Source: an uncultured Sphingobacteriales bacterium (GTDB lineage Bacteria; Bacteroidota; Bacteroidia; Chitinophagales; Chitinophagaceae). Taken from it: a DNA stretch of 17,572 nucleotides. The DNA is taken from NCBI GenBank assembly GCA_946887085.1, contig CAMPKG010000019.1:1-17572 (forward strand). Reading direction: 5' to 3'. Shown here one piece after another: positions 1 to 8,187 of this stretch (positions are counted from its first letter, which is position 1; each line of letters starts with the position of its first letter). The translations under genes were made by a program, and so were the position numbers. The notes under the pieces are model-generated. The model was not told the DNA's origin. It saw nothing but the letters and a program-made list of their open reading frames with translations, and ran no database searches.

Positions 1-809
1 GCCTCAAGCGGTATATTATCAGCACGCCCGTGAAGTATCAGCACCGGCGCACGCAGCGCCTTCAGCTCCGGATAATAATTGATGTCATAGTATTTAAAAT
101 CAGTGTACAGCCCCTTCATCAGGTGTGCATTCTGCTGAAAGAAATTATCAGGCAGGATGATGTCTAGTTTTCCGACGTTCATCGTATCGAAGAACGAGGT
201 CTTATAGGTGATGCGCAGCAGGTCTTCGTAAGAATCAAGATTGCCATAACGAAATGCATCGGACTCCATGATCGACTTGCGACGCCTTTCATCAGTTTCG
301 CTTGTCTTCTGCGCCATTACCGCGCGTTGCGCACTGTCGTAGTCGTGACTGAATGTTACCGGGTTGCTCAATATCAGCATTCCCGCTTTCTCGGGATATT
401 GCAGCGCATAGTTCACAGCCAGCTTTGCACCCCAGGAATGCGCAAATAAGTTGAGCTTCTTTATGCCGAACTCTTTGCGTATTGCTTCTATATCTTCCAC
501 CATAATGCGGTGGCTGATGCTCTTGCTGCTATCTTCGGGAATATAGGAGCGGCCGCTGGAACGTTGATCGTAAAATATAAGCTTGTAGTTCTTTGTGAGC
601 GGGGTCAGGTGCGGCAGGAAATAATCATGGTTCATCGCGGGGCCGCCATGTACAATCAATATCGGCTCGCCCGCGCCAACCACTTTAAAGAACAGGTTGA
701 CGCCGTTGATCTCTTTGTATCCTTCAAACTCGGCATTCTGTGATAAAGCAGTGAAATTGACGCTCATTAAGATGAATAACACGCCAATGCACCGGGCAAA
801 AATCTTCAT
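1..809 (-). CDS. Alpha/beta hydrolase, prolyl-aminopeptidase (S33)-like, secreted; 3' end outside window
   Basis: Partial gene: the start is at 809 and the frame stays open to base 1 (269 codons seen). The first ~23 residues (MKIFARCIGVLFILMSV...ALSQ) look like a Sec signal peptide, so the enzyme probably acts in the periplasm. Residues 54-58 HGGPA match the oxyanion-hole HGGPG motif of S33 proline iminopeptidases, residues 81-88 DQRSSGRS match the family's DQRGxGxS, and Ser125 in AHSWGA is the probable nucleophile. The usual GxSxG has Ala in place of the first Gly. Asp264 in HGRAD is the likely catalytic acid; the His lies beyond the window. It begins 18 bases after the LytTR regulator gene on the same strand and may be its last cotranscribed gene. 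The substrate cannot be read; another ester or peptide hydrolase of the same fold is possible. Confidence 0.8.
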   Translation of the reverse strand, partial: MKIFARCIGVLFILMSVNFTALSQNAEFEGYKEINGVNLFFKVVGAGEPILIVHGGPAMNHDYFLPHLTPLTKNYKLIFYDQRSSGRSYIPEDSSKSISHRIMVEDIEAIRKEFGIKKLNLFAHSWGAKLAVNYALQYPEKAGMLILSNPVTFSHDYDSAQRAVMAQKTSETDERRRKSIMESDAFRYGNLDSYEDLLRITYKTSFFDTMNVGKLDIILPDNFFQQNAHLMKGLYTDFKYYDINYYPELKALRAPVLILHGRADNIPLE

Positions 810-827
810 ACCTAAATTTACGAAAAA

Positions 828-1589
828 TCAGCCTTCCACCCACTTCCGGAATGCAGCAGCCTTCTCCTTACTAACAATAATTTCGGGAAAACCGCCCAGC
901 TTTAACCTTACTATAACTTTCCCTGACTCATCGCTACGCATGGTTTCGATGTATGACAAATCTATGATAAACTGGCGGTTAGCCCGGAAGAACTGTACAG
1001 GATCGAGTAGTTCTTCTATTTCGTCCAGCGAGCGATAGTCGGTGATGTATTTCTTACCGTCCTTGTGCACCAGGTAGATCACTTCGTCTTTAGAGAAACA
1101 GGCCACATCGCCGGCGTTTATCAATACAATGTTCCGGCCCAGATGTGCAGTAAAACGGTCTTTATATTTCTTACCGTTTTTGAAATTGTTGAACAGTTCG
1201 CCTATCTGCTGAAGGTACACATCGTTGCTGAATTTCGATTGCAGTAGATGGAATTTATCCAGGGCAGATTTCAACTCCTTTTTATCGACAGGCTTCAGCA
1301 GGTAGTCGACACTATTCACTTTGAAAGCGCGGATAGCATACTCATTAAAAGCTGTAGTGAAGATAACCGGGCATTTGATGTTGCTTTCCGTGAATAGGTC
1401 AAGCGCAATGCCATCAGCAAGCTGTATGTCTGATATGATGAGATCAGGACTTGTCGCAGACAATTCGTCTTTTGCCTCTTTCACACTCGCTACCGGCCCT
1501 GATATATCAGCACCGGGTTCAAGTTGTTTTACCAGCTTGATAAGGCTTTCAGCCACCAGGTGTTCGTCTTCCAGTATCAATATCTTCAT
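828..1589 (-). CDS. LytTR-family response regulator
   Basis: A 253-residue DNA-binding response regulator. The receiver domain spans about residues 1-120: acidic pocket Glu7/Asp8, phospho-acceptor Asp54 in SDIQLADG, Thr79 in FTTAFNEYA and Lys99 in LLKPVDKKEL. A LytTR domain occupies about 146-250, with the typical FFRANRQFIIDLSYI stretch near its middle. Its start overlaps the stop of the upstream sensor kinase gene by one base (TAATG), implying translational coupling and a cognate pair. Downstream of an exporter operon, the simplest inference is that it controls that exporter in response to an envelope signal. LytTR proteins bind imperfect direct repeats; I could not identify a convincing pair upstream of the operon. 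Length is normal for the LytR/AlgR family. Confidence 0.93.
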   Translation of the reverse strand: MKILILEDEHLVAESLIKLVKQLEPGADISGPVASVKEAKDELSATSPDLIISDIQLADGIALDLFTESNIKCPVIFTTAFNEYAIRAFKVNSVDYLLKPVDKKELKSALDKFHLLQSKFSNDVYLQQIGELFNNFKNGKKYKDRFTAHLGRNIVLINAGDVACFSKDEVIYLVHKDGKKYITDYRSLDEIEELLDPVQFFRANRQFIIDLSYIETMRSDESGKVIVRLKLGGFPEIIVSKEKAAAFRKWVEG

Positions 1590-2668
1590 TAGAGCAAAGG
1601 TATCTTGATGGTATAATGTTCATGGTTGTCTTCTACCACCACGGGTTTATCGCTAAGATAGCTATACAACTGGCTTAGCTGTACTAATCCCCGCGCATTT
1701 GATGTCTCTATCTGCCTGCGCAATTGCTTGTTATTATACACCACCAGGTAGTCACCCTCGTCCCAGATGATGACTTTCAGTGGGTTTGAGGGTTGCACGA
1801 TATTGTGTTTTATGGCATTGTCTATCAGCATCTGTAAGGTCACCATAACGATACCACGCTCTCTTGCCTGGCCGGATATATTGTGATGAATATTCAACCC
1901 CGCGCCGTAGCGTATGTGCAACAGCTCAATATAATGACTGATGAAATCAAGTTCTTCTTCTACATTCACCACTTCACTTTCCTTGTGCTGCAATACATAA
2001 CGGTAAACCTTAGCCATATGCCGCACAAACTCAGAAGCCAGCTCGGGGTTGGTATGAATCAGTCCGTCGAGCGACGTGAGTGTATTGAACAGGTAATGCG
2101 GGTTTACCTGGTTACGTAGCTGGTGATACTGCAATGTGTATTTTTCCTGTTGCAATGCCGCCGCATGCACTTCCAGTGATGCTTTCTCCTCAACGCTTTC
2201 CTGCCAGTTCCTGAAAAAGTAGGAAGCGTAAAAACTAAAGTTGAACAGGATGATGACGACCGTAAACATCATGAAGCTGATGGAAATAAACACCGAAAAC
2301 TCTTCTTTCACAAAATCGGGCAGGTAGGGAACAGCGAAATAAGCCATCGTCGCAACGAACGGCGATACGATCAGGAAAGTCAGGAATATTTGTAAAAACA
2401 TCCTTTGCAATGGGCCATGCTCAAAAGGAAATCTCTTTTCAAGCCTTCGGTTGAGGACCTTTATCAGCTGCCATACGCCACTTAAGACAATAAACTGTCC
2501 GGCGAAGCCAAGTAATTGCTGCCACCAAAACCAATCGAGCAATACAGCCCGCAGTATGGCAGTAGCGCCAACAAACAACAAGATCAGGAAGTACGGCGTA
2601 AACCTGTTCTGCAGGTAGTTGATCTTCTTCTGTTCGGCGTTGGACAATATGTGTGCGTTTTCCTCCAC
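1589..2668 (-). CDS. LytS/YehU-type membrane sensor histidine kinase
   Basis: A 359-residue sensor kinase. The N-terminal half carries about four hydrophobic segments (roughly 26-42, 54-72, 92-112, 127-150) and no recognisable extracytoplasmic sensor domain. A short coiled linker (about 155-185) leads to the His_kinase motif NQVNPHYLFNTLTSLDGLI, in which His191 is the phospho-acceptor. The ATPase N-box LIDNAIKH lies at 281-288. The G-box is degenerate (ARGLVQLSQLY near 325-335), as is common in this family. The gene starts 20 bases after the ABC ATPase stop and overlaps the response regulator start by one base. It should phosphorylate the LytTR regulator. With so little extracytoplasmic sequence, it may sense the membrane or the transporter itself; that is inference. 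Confidence 0.92.
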   Translation of the reverse strand: MEENAHILSNAEQKKINYLQNRFTPYFLILLFVGATAILRAVLLDWFWWQQLLGFAGQFIVLSGVWQLIKVLNRRLEKRFPFEHGPLQRMFLQIFLTFLIVSPFVATMAYFAVPYLPDFVKEEFSVFISISFMMFTVVIILFNFSFYASYFFRNWQESVEEKASLEVHAAALQQEKYTLQYHQLRNQVNPHYLFNTLTSLDGLIHTNPELASEFVRHMAKVYRYVLQHKESEVVNVEEELDFISHYIELLHIRYGAGLNIHHNISGQARERGIVMVTLQMLIDNAIKHNIVQPSNPLKVIIWDEGDYLVVYNNKQLRRQIETSNARGLVQLSQLYSYLSDKPVVVEDNHEHYTIKIPLL

Positions 2669-2688
2669 AAAAATATAAATGATAGCAG

Positions 2689-3390
2689 CTATTGCAATGT
2701 TTGCGCCGGGTTGTGCATATTGATGATACGCCCGTCCTCCATTTCCATGATGCGGTCGCCGCCGTTAGCGAAATCAGGATCGTGCGTTACGGTGATAATA
2801 GTTTGTTTGTTCTCGTGCGAAAGCCGCCTGAAAATATCGAACACTTTCTGGCTATTGGCCTTGTCAAGATTGCCCGTTGGCTCATCGCCCATGATAATGG
2901 CAGGATCGTTGATAAGGGCCCGTGCGATGGCAACCCGCTGTTGCTGGCCGCCGGATAACCGTGAGGCGTGTTTATGCGCATAGTCGGCCATGTCCACTAG
3001 TTTCAGTTTTTCAATGGCGCGCGCTTCAATTTCCTCCGCAGAGTACTTCGCTAGTTTCAATGCCGGTAACATTACATTCTTCAAAGCAGTAAACTCAGGC
3101 AACAGGTAGTGAAACTGGAAAACAAAACCCAGGTGCTCGTTGCGGAATGCGGCAAGCTCGTTTTGCCCAAGCCCTGTGAGTTTCTGCCCGCGTATCAATA
3201 ATTCGCCTTCGTACTCGGTATCCATAGTGGAGAGTATATATAGCAGGGTACTCTTACCACAACCCGATTTGCCGACAATCGAAAAAAATTCTCCCTCCTG
3301 CACATCAAAACTCACGCCCCTCAGCACCTGGAATTTTTCCGGCTGCATAAAGTATTTGATGATGTTATCCGCTTTTAATACTGTGGACAT
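2689..3390 (-). CDS. ABC transporter ATP-binding protein, MacB/LolD type
   Basis: A 233-residue ATPase that energises the neighbouring permease on the cytoplasmic side. It has a complete set of motifs: Walker A GKSGCGKST at 40-48, a Q-loop in VFQFHYLLPEF near 90-100, signature LSGGQQQR at 145-152, Walker B AIIMGDEPTGNLD from 164, and the switch His in ITVTHDPDFA. The PTGNLD sequence and overall length match the LolD/FtsE/MacB-ATPase group that partners four-helix FtsX-fold permeases in mechanotransmission rather than transport through the permease. Its start lies two bases past the permease stop. The ATPase is a separate polypeptide, unlike E. coli MacB where it is fused to the permease; split versions are common in Bacteroidetes. 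The substrate is unknown. Confidence 0.94.
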   Translation of the reverse strand: MSTVLKADNIIKYFMQPEKFQVLRGVSFDVQEGEFFSIVGKSGCGKSTLLYILSTMDTEYEGELLIRGQKLTGLGQNELAAFRNEHLGFVFQFHYLLPEFTALKNVMLPALKLAKYSAEEIEARAIEKLKLVDMADYAHKHASRLSGGQQQRVAIARALINDPAIIMGDEPTGNLDKANSQKVFDIFRRLSHENKQTIITVTHDPDFANGGDRIMEMEDGRIINMHNPAQTLQ

Positions 3391-3392
3391 AA

Positions 3393-4655
3393 TTAGCCTC
3401 TTATTATTTGTACAGGATCCACTTTAGCAGCACGCTTCGATGGGAAATAGCCTGCAAACAGTGTTGTCAGAAATCCGAAGAATACGCCCGTGACATAGTG
3501 CAGCGGGTTGAAGTTGACGGGAAAAGTACTGAGACGAAAAAACTCACCCGCGGGAAACGGTGTAATCGATAGCAGGTAGCTCACGAAAAAACCAATGACC
3601 AGCCCTAACAATCCTCCCGATACTCCTATCATTATCGACTGCAGCAGGAATATCCCCACAATATCGTTGCTCTGAAAACCGGTTGCTTTCAATATGGCAA
3701 TGTCTTTCATCTTGTTGATGATATTCATGTTCATGATATTGTAGATACCAAACCCCGCAACCACAAGTAAGGTAGCGCACACAACAAAAGTCATGATGTT
3801 ACGTATCTGTGTACCCGCCAGCAGCGAAGCATTTGCGGTTTCCCAGTCTTCTACCCGTACATCATCCAGCTGGTTCTCCATCCGTTGTGCAAACAGCTTT
3901 GCATTGTTCATGTCTTTGAGTTTTATATTCAGGTCGGTGACATAGGAGGGATCCTTACCGAGTATTTTCTGTACCGTTGCCATGGTGGCATAACACCTGC
4001 TTTCGTCCATTGATACAATGCCGAATGAGAATATCCCCGCCACCTTCATATTAAAATTGCCACCCAGCGGTGTCGTGATATTCACACGGTCGCCCAGCTG
4101 GATGTTCATCTTTTTCGCCAGCCCTTTACCCATGATCAGCACATCAGATGCTTTCAGCAGGTCGGTCAATTCACCGTTGTCCATTTTCTTATCCAGCGCA
4201 AACAGCTCTGCCTGTTTTTTTACATCTATGCCAAAAATATTTCCCGGTATCTGCACTGGTCCATTGTTATAAAACACCTGCGATGATATCTGTGGCGCTG
4301 CCCCCTGTACTTCGGGCATGGCTTCCAGTTGCTGCATCAGTATCATGCCGTTCTTTATCTTAGGCAATTCATTCTTCGGGCGCTGGTGCTGCACCACGAA
4401 CCAGTCCTTATTTTTTTGCGGCTTGTTCTCTGCTATGATCTTGTCGTCCTCTATATCCAGCGGCTTGTAAATGCGGATGTGGGGCGTATTATCCATAGCC
4501 ATGTCTTCAGTAAACTTGTTCACACCGGTCATAAAGCTGATCATGATAATGAACATGGATATACCGAATGTCACCCCCAGCATGGCAATGATGCTCTGCT
4601 TCCGCTTGGTAAGCAGGTGGGTAACGGCGATATTAAATGCGAGTTTCCAGTTCAT
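3393..4655 (-). CDS. ABC transporter permease, FtsX/MacB fold
   Basis: A 420-residue inner-membrane permease. One transmembrane helix near 22-44 is followed by a large periplasmic domain (about 45-285, MacB-PCD type) and three further helices near 286-312, 332-362 and 386-406. The cytoplasmic loop sequence KMKDIAILKATGFQ (316-328) is the FtsX-fold hallmark contacting the ATPase. The C-terminus PSKRAAKVDPVQIIRG is typical of the MacB/LolC group. The start overlaps the stop of the membrane-fusion protein gene by one base (TAATG). With the adjacent fusion protein, ATPase and TolC-like channel it should form a MacAB-TolC-type machine moving a periplasmic substrate across the outer membrane. A LolCDE-type lipoprotein role is less likely, because a TolC partner and a lipoyl-domain adaptor are present. 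Confidence 0.92.
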   Translation of the reverse strand: MNWKLAFNIAVTHLLTKRKQSIIAMLGVTFGISMFIIMISFMTGVNKFTEDMAMDNTPHIRIYKPLDIEDDKIIAENKPQKNKDWFVVQHQRPKNELPKIKNGMILMQQLEAMPEVQGAAPQISSQVFYNNGPVQIPGNIFGIDVKKQAELFALDKKMDNGELTDLLKASDVLIMGKGLAKKMNIQLGDRVNITTPLGGNFNMKVAGIFSFGIVSMDESRCYATMATVQKILGKDPSYVTDLNIKLKDMNNAKLFAQRMENQLDDVRVEDWETANASLLAGTQIRNIMTFVVCATLLVVAGFGIYNIMNMNIINKMKDIAILKATGFQSNDIVGIFLLQSIMIGVSGGLLGLVIGFFVSYLLSITPFPAGEFFRLSTFPVNFNPLHYVTGVFFGFLTTLFAGYFPSKRAAKVDPVQIIRG

Positions 4656-5743
4656 TAGTCGACGATTACAATTGAAGACTTATCAATGCCGCCTGTTACT
4701 TCCACCCAGTTGTCGTCCTCTATTCCCTTACCGATCTTCACCATTTTTGTCTCTTTGCCTTGCTTCACCATCACGCTATCTCCCTTACGCAGAGCCTGTT
4801 TGGGCAGCACCCAAACGCTTTTGTTTTCGGCAAGTACGATGTTTGCTTCCAGGTTCAAACCATAAGTCCCAACCGTTATCCCATCTTCCAGAACAGCATC
4901 CACCTTGAACGACTGCTCTACCTTACTAAGCAGCGGGTAGATCTTCGTGATGCGGGCGTTATATACTTTTTCGGGATAAGCATCCATTGTTAATAATACT
5001 TTTTGTCCTTCGAATACTTTGCCGAGATCATCTTCATCTACCAGTAGTCTTGCAATCATCTGCCCGGAGCCTATCAATGCTATAGGCTGGTTGGGAGTAA
5101 TGAGGTCGCCTTCTTTTTTGTAGATCTCATAGATACGTCCATCCACAAAACTTTTCAGGTTGCCAACTCCTGATTGCGCCTGTGCAATGGTGAGCTGGTT
5201 TTGTGCCTGCTGCAATTGCAGGTCACCACTAAGGTTCTGGTGCTGGTACTGGCGTTGCAGGTTCTGGTATTCTTTCAGCGAGGTCTGGTATTTCAGGTAG
5301 TAGTTCTCATAAGTGACCTTTGAAATGGCATTTTCGTTATGCAATCTTTCATATCGCTTATACTGTATGCTGTCTTCACGCATTTTGATACGGGCAAGGT
5401 CAATACGGCCCTGAAGCTCGCGCAGCGCAGGCGCATTGTCCGACACGGTTGGAACCGTGCGCTGAACGGCAGCACGTGCGGCAGCTTCCTGTGCATTGCG
5501 TATATCGCTGCTTACGCGAAACAGCAGCTGTCCTTTTTGTACGCGGTCACCTTCGTTTACATTAGCCTGCACCAGGTAGCCATCCACCGACGAAAGGACT
5601 TTGTATTCTTCCTCGGGCACCAGCGTACCCGAAGCATATACCGCGGCTGTGAGCGATCTCATTTCCATGCGCACCTCGGTTTGCTTTTTACCACAACCGG
5701 TAGCCACAGTACCTAACAGTAACCATAATAGTTGCCGTTTCAT
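4655..5743 (-). CDS. Membrane-fusion (MacA/HlyD-type) lipoprotein
   Basis: A 362-residue periplasmic adaptor linking the permease to the outer-membrane channel. The N-terminus ends in a lipobox, VATGC, with Cys17 the lipidation site. The half-motifs of the split biotinyl-lipoyl domain lie near 45-80 (GYLVQANVNEGDRVQKGQLL) and 197-225. Between them a long helical hairpin (about 82-190) is rich in Gln, Lys and Glu with heptad character, as needed to reach TolC. A beta-barrel and membrane-proximal part follow to the C-terminus. The start lies five bases after the TolC-like gene stop. Anchoring by a lipid rather than a transmembrane helix is a frequent variant of the family. Confidence 0.92.
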   Translation of the reverse strand: MKRQLLWLLLGTVATGCGKKQTEVRMEMRSLTAAVYASGTLVPEEEYKVLSSVDGYLVQANVNEGDRVQKGQLLFRVSSDIRNAQEAAARAAVQRTVPTVSDNAPALRELQGRIDLARIKMREDSIQYKRYERLHNENAISKVTYENYYLKYQTSLKEYQNLQRQYQHQNLSGDLQLQQAQNQLTIAQAQSGVGNLKSFVDGRIYEIYKKEGDLITPNQPIALIGSGQMIARLLVDEDDLGKVFEGQKVLLTMDAYPEKVYNARITKIYPLLSKVEQSFKVDAVLEDGITVGTYGLNLEANIVLAENKSVWVLPKQALRKGDSVMVKQGKETKMVKIGKGIEDDNWVEVTGGIDKSSIVIVD

Positions 5744-5748
5744 TATGT

Positions 5749-7044
5749 TTAAAATTTTTGTGTGCTTAATAAATGATACAAAACACCGTCGGCGAGGTTT
5801 TGGATATACTCCATTCTTGCGCGGTTGTACTCTACAAATATGTTGTTGAACTCGTCAAACTCCATCGCACCTTCTTCCATGCTAAGCTTTGCTATGCGCA
5901 GGTTTTCGGTGACGCCTGCCAGTTTCTGTTTCAATACTTCGTTACGGTCGTATGCAGCACGGTATTGAACAGCCCAGTCGTTTTGCTGCTGGGTAAGCGT
6001 TGCGCGTGTGCGCTCCTCATCGTAACGCGCACTTTCAAGCTGCAGTTTGTTCTTTGTTTGCAATGAGCGGTAGTAATTGCCCTGGAATAGCGGTACGTCC
6101 AGCCTCAGGTTGATGCTGGCTACATCAAACTCCACATTACTCTTTCCTTCGTCAAGATGCGTCTGCATATTATAGGCATAGCGACCATTCAGTCCCAGCT
6201 TCGGCAGCCCGCTACGCCGGCTTTCCGACAATGCCAGTTCCGCAACGCGCACCCTCATGCTTGCTTCCTGCCAGGCCGCGCGGTCTGTAACATCCATTGA
6301 TGTTTGCGCGCCGGGCCAATTGAAGTTTGATAATTCTTCTTTTAGCGCGATGTTGTCATTTGTTGTCAAAAAACTTTGCAGGTTGTTTATCCCCTGTTGC
6401 ACAGCTTTCTCATAGTTGATGTTCGTTGCCTGTACATCGATGCGCAGGTTTCTTGCGCGGTTAAGGTCTGCAGGGTTGAGGACGCCAGTATTATATCGCG
6501 CCTCTACAATGCGAAGCAGCTCGTCAGCAACCGTCATGTTCTCAGAATTCAGCTTCTGTACTTCCCTTGTCACCAATACCTGGTAGTAGGCTTGCATCAG
6601 CTGTATATGATAATTCTCCAACGCGGCCTTGCTGCCCCACTCGGCCTGGAGGTGTTGTGCTTTTGCTTTTGACAGTTGTGCCCATTTGCCAAGGTCTACC
6701 ACCGGCATGCTGATCTCCGTGCCCGCCTGGAATACATAAGGCAGGCCGAACTGTGCCTTTAGATAAGTGCCCGGCGCTCCTCCCAACACCTCCGCCGGTA
6801 TCACCTGGGTGGCAATGATGGGATAGTAATCACCGCTGGCAAAAGCATTGACGCGGGGGTAAAGGCCCGAGGCCTGTATATTGACATCCTGGCGGGCGAT
6901 GCCGGGCTGAAGACGGGCCTGTCGCGCAGCGGCCCCATGCTGATCGGCATAGCCAAGTAATTCCCCCAGGCTGCCGAACTGCAACTGTGCCCCTGCAACC
7001 ACCGGGATCAACCAAAAACTGATTAAAATGCTCAAAAAACGCAT
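5749..7044 (-). CDS. TolC-type outer-membrane efflux protein
   Basis: An outer-membrane channel protein of about 431 residues. I prefer the ATG at 7044, because the protein then starts with a clean signal peptide (MRFLSILISFWLIPVVAGAQ) cleaved after AGA. A GTG at 7062 in the same frame would add six residues and spoil the signal. The body is mostly helical with two duplicated OEP halves, including motifs such as QLMQAYYQVLVTREV and RYNTGVLNPADLNRARNL, the latter typical of TolC inter-repeat helices. It is the first gene of the exporter operon, five bases ahead of the membrane-fusion gene, and presumably forms the trimeric exit duct. No clear Bacteroidetes promoter was found in the 165 bases upstream. 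Confidence 0.92.
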   Translation of the reverse strand: MRFLSILISFWLIPVVAGAQLQFGSLGELLGYADQHGAAARQARLQPGIARQDVNIQASGLYPRVNAFASGDYYPIIATQVIPAEVLGGAPGTYLKAQFGLPYVFQAGTEISMPVVDLGKWAQLSKAKAQHLQAEWGSKAALENYHIQLMQAYYQVLVTREVQKLNSENMTVADELLRIVEARYNTGVLNPADLNRARNLRIDVQATNINYEKAVQQGINNLQSFLTTNDNIALKEELSNFNWPGAQTSMDVTDRAAWQEASMRVRVAELALSESRRSGLPKLGLNGRYAYNMQTHLDEGKSNVEFDVASINLRLDVPLFQGNYYRSLQTKNKLQLESARYDEERTRATLTQQQNDWAVQYRAAYDRNEVLKQKLAGVTENLRIAKLSMEEGAMEFDEFNNIFVEYNRARMEYIQNLADGVLYHLLSTQKF

Positions 7045-7209
7045 TTCCTTGATATTTTGCACAAAGGGAACATATTGGCAACAACCCTACAAATGATAGT
7101 CAGCGAAGCGGAAGAATTGAACAGGGAGGTGGGGGTCCATACCAAAAAAGCAAGAAATAGCAAGAAACTCAAACACTGACTAGTTTCTTTTATTAGTTTT
7201 AGCCCTCGT

Positions 7210-7971
7210 ATGAATTTGCTATACTCAAAACCAATAATTGCATTAAAAAAAATTGCAGTCGACATAATCGCTTCCAATTTCGTCGGTTGGACAATTCGAC
7301 GGATTTACAATAACGCAATTCCCCACAATGACAAAAAAGTCTACACAGATAATGACAGCATCACCAATAAAATCGTTAGCTATATTTTTTTCAACGTTTA
7401 TGAGAGTTCGGAAATACGATATATAAATCAGTACTTAAATACAAACTATCCAGTTGTAGAATTAGGTAGCAGTTTGGGTATTGTTGCAATGCAGATAGCA
7501 TCAAAAACCGCACAGCAAATATATTCTGTTGAAGCAAATCCTAATCTTATTCCAATAATCAAGAATAATTTAAAGAAGAACAATATTAAAAACTGCTCGG
7601 TCAACAACTACATTATTGCAAACTCGGAACAGCAGTTTTTCTTTGAACCAGGCAATGATAACACCACGGGATACATAAGTACAAATCGTTCAGAGAAAAG
7701 CATAGCGATTGAGAGTGTTTCCTTGTCGAATTTTTTACAACAGAACCACATCAGTCAATACGTACTGATTTGTGATATTGAAGGAGCGGAAATTTTCATT
7801 GTTAAGGAAGATCCTAATTCCTTGGACAATTGTAGACAAATCATTATTGAACTCCATGATACTACCTATCAAAATAGGAGGTTTTCAATTGACGAGCTTG
7901 CTTTAATGATAAAGCAACTGGGATTCAATGAAAAAGCCGCGTATGCAGGTAATGTTGTTTTTGAAAGGTAG
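7210..7971 (+). CDS. FkbM-family SAM-dependent methyltransferase, AT-rich
   Basis: A 253-residue methyltransferase. SAM-binding motif I is VELGSSLG at 83-90, followed by the acidic turn in YSVEANP. The FkbM signature DIEGAE is at 189-194, and IELHD at 213-217 is the usual following strand. FkbM enzymes methylate hydroxyl groups on glycans, lipids or natural products; the substrate here is unknown. It is the only plus-strand gene between two minus-strand blocks. Base composition is unlike its neighbours: by hand count, line 7381-7440 has 14 G+C of 60, against 38 of 60 for line 6181-6240 in the exporter operon. This suggests recent horizontal gain. Its last 103 bases overlap a convergent small gene. 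No glycosyltransferase or other biosynthetic partner lies beside it. Confidence 0.88.
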   Translation: MNLLYSKPIIALKKIAVDIIASNFVGWTIRRIYNNAIPHNDKKVYTDNDSITNKIVSYIFFNVYESSEIRYINQYLNTNYPVVELGSSLGIVAMQIASKTAQQIYSVEANPNLIPIIKNNLKKNNIKNCSVNNYIIANSEQQFFFEPGNDNTTGYISTNRSEKSIAIESVSLSNFLQQNHISQYVLICDIEGAEIFIVKEDPNSLDNCRQIIIELHDTTYQNRRFSIDELALMIKQLGFNEKAAYAGNVVFER

Positions 7972-8174
7972 TGTTGCGACTCTTCAAGTCTACTAACACG
8001 TTGTTCTAACACCTTAATTTCAAGCTTCATTATTTCCTGGTCGGTTTTGAGACCGTAGTATACACCCACCACCGTTGCTACAGACGTCGCCGTGCAGGCA
8101 ATAAGCGTAATGATATTGCGCCAGCTGATATTCCTCAGCTGGCGGTCAATGATGTTATATTCCTGTTGTGTCAT
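7869..8174 (-). CDS. Small single-span membrane protein with coiled coil; 3' end possibly truncated
   Basis: A 101-residue protein, last in the virion cluster and 13 bases after the fibre gene. Residues 1-18 are polar, about 19-43 form a hydrophobic helix (IITLIACTATSVATVVGVYYGL), and 44-68 read as a coiled coil rich in Glu, Lys and Leu (IMKLEIKVLEQRVSRLEES). The product resembles small phage membrane proteins of the XhlA/holin-accessory kind in layout, but I see no specific family match. Residues from about 68 onward are encoded opposite the 3' end of the methyltransferase gene and lose the coiled-coil pattern. The natural C-terminus may therefore have been replaced when the methyltransferase arrived. 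The N-terminal 67 residues are well supported; the rest is doubtful. Confidence 0.6.
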   Translation of the reverse strand: MTQQEYNIIDRQLRNISWRNIITLIACTATSVATVVGVYYGLKTDQEIMKLEIKVLEQRVSRLEESQHYLSKTTLPAYAAFSLNPSCFIIKASSSIENLLF

Positions 8175-8187
8175 AATTTCTCTCTTT

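Noticed and set aside
7090..7098. Minus-strand TATCATTTG as a promoter -7 element for the exporter operon
   Set aside because: It has three bases between TA and TTTG instead of two, and no TTTG or TTG at the required distance upstream.
7063..7210. tRNA or attachment site at the left cluster boundary
   Set aside because: No cloverleaf-like sequence was found, and no direct repeat to pair with another site was seen in the window.
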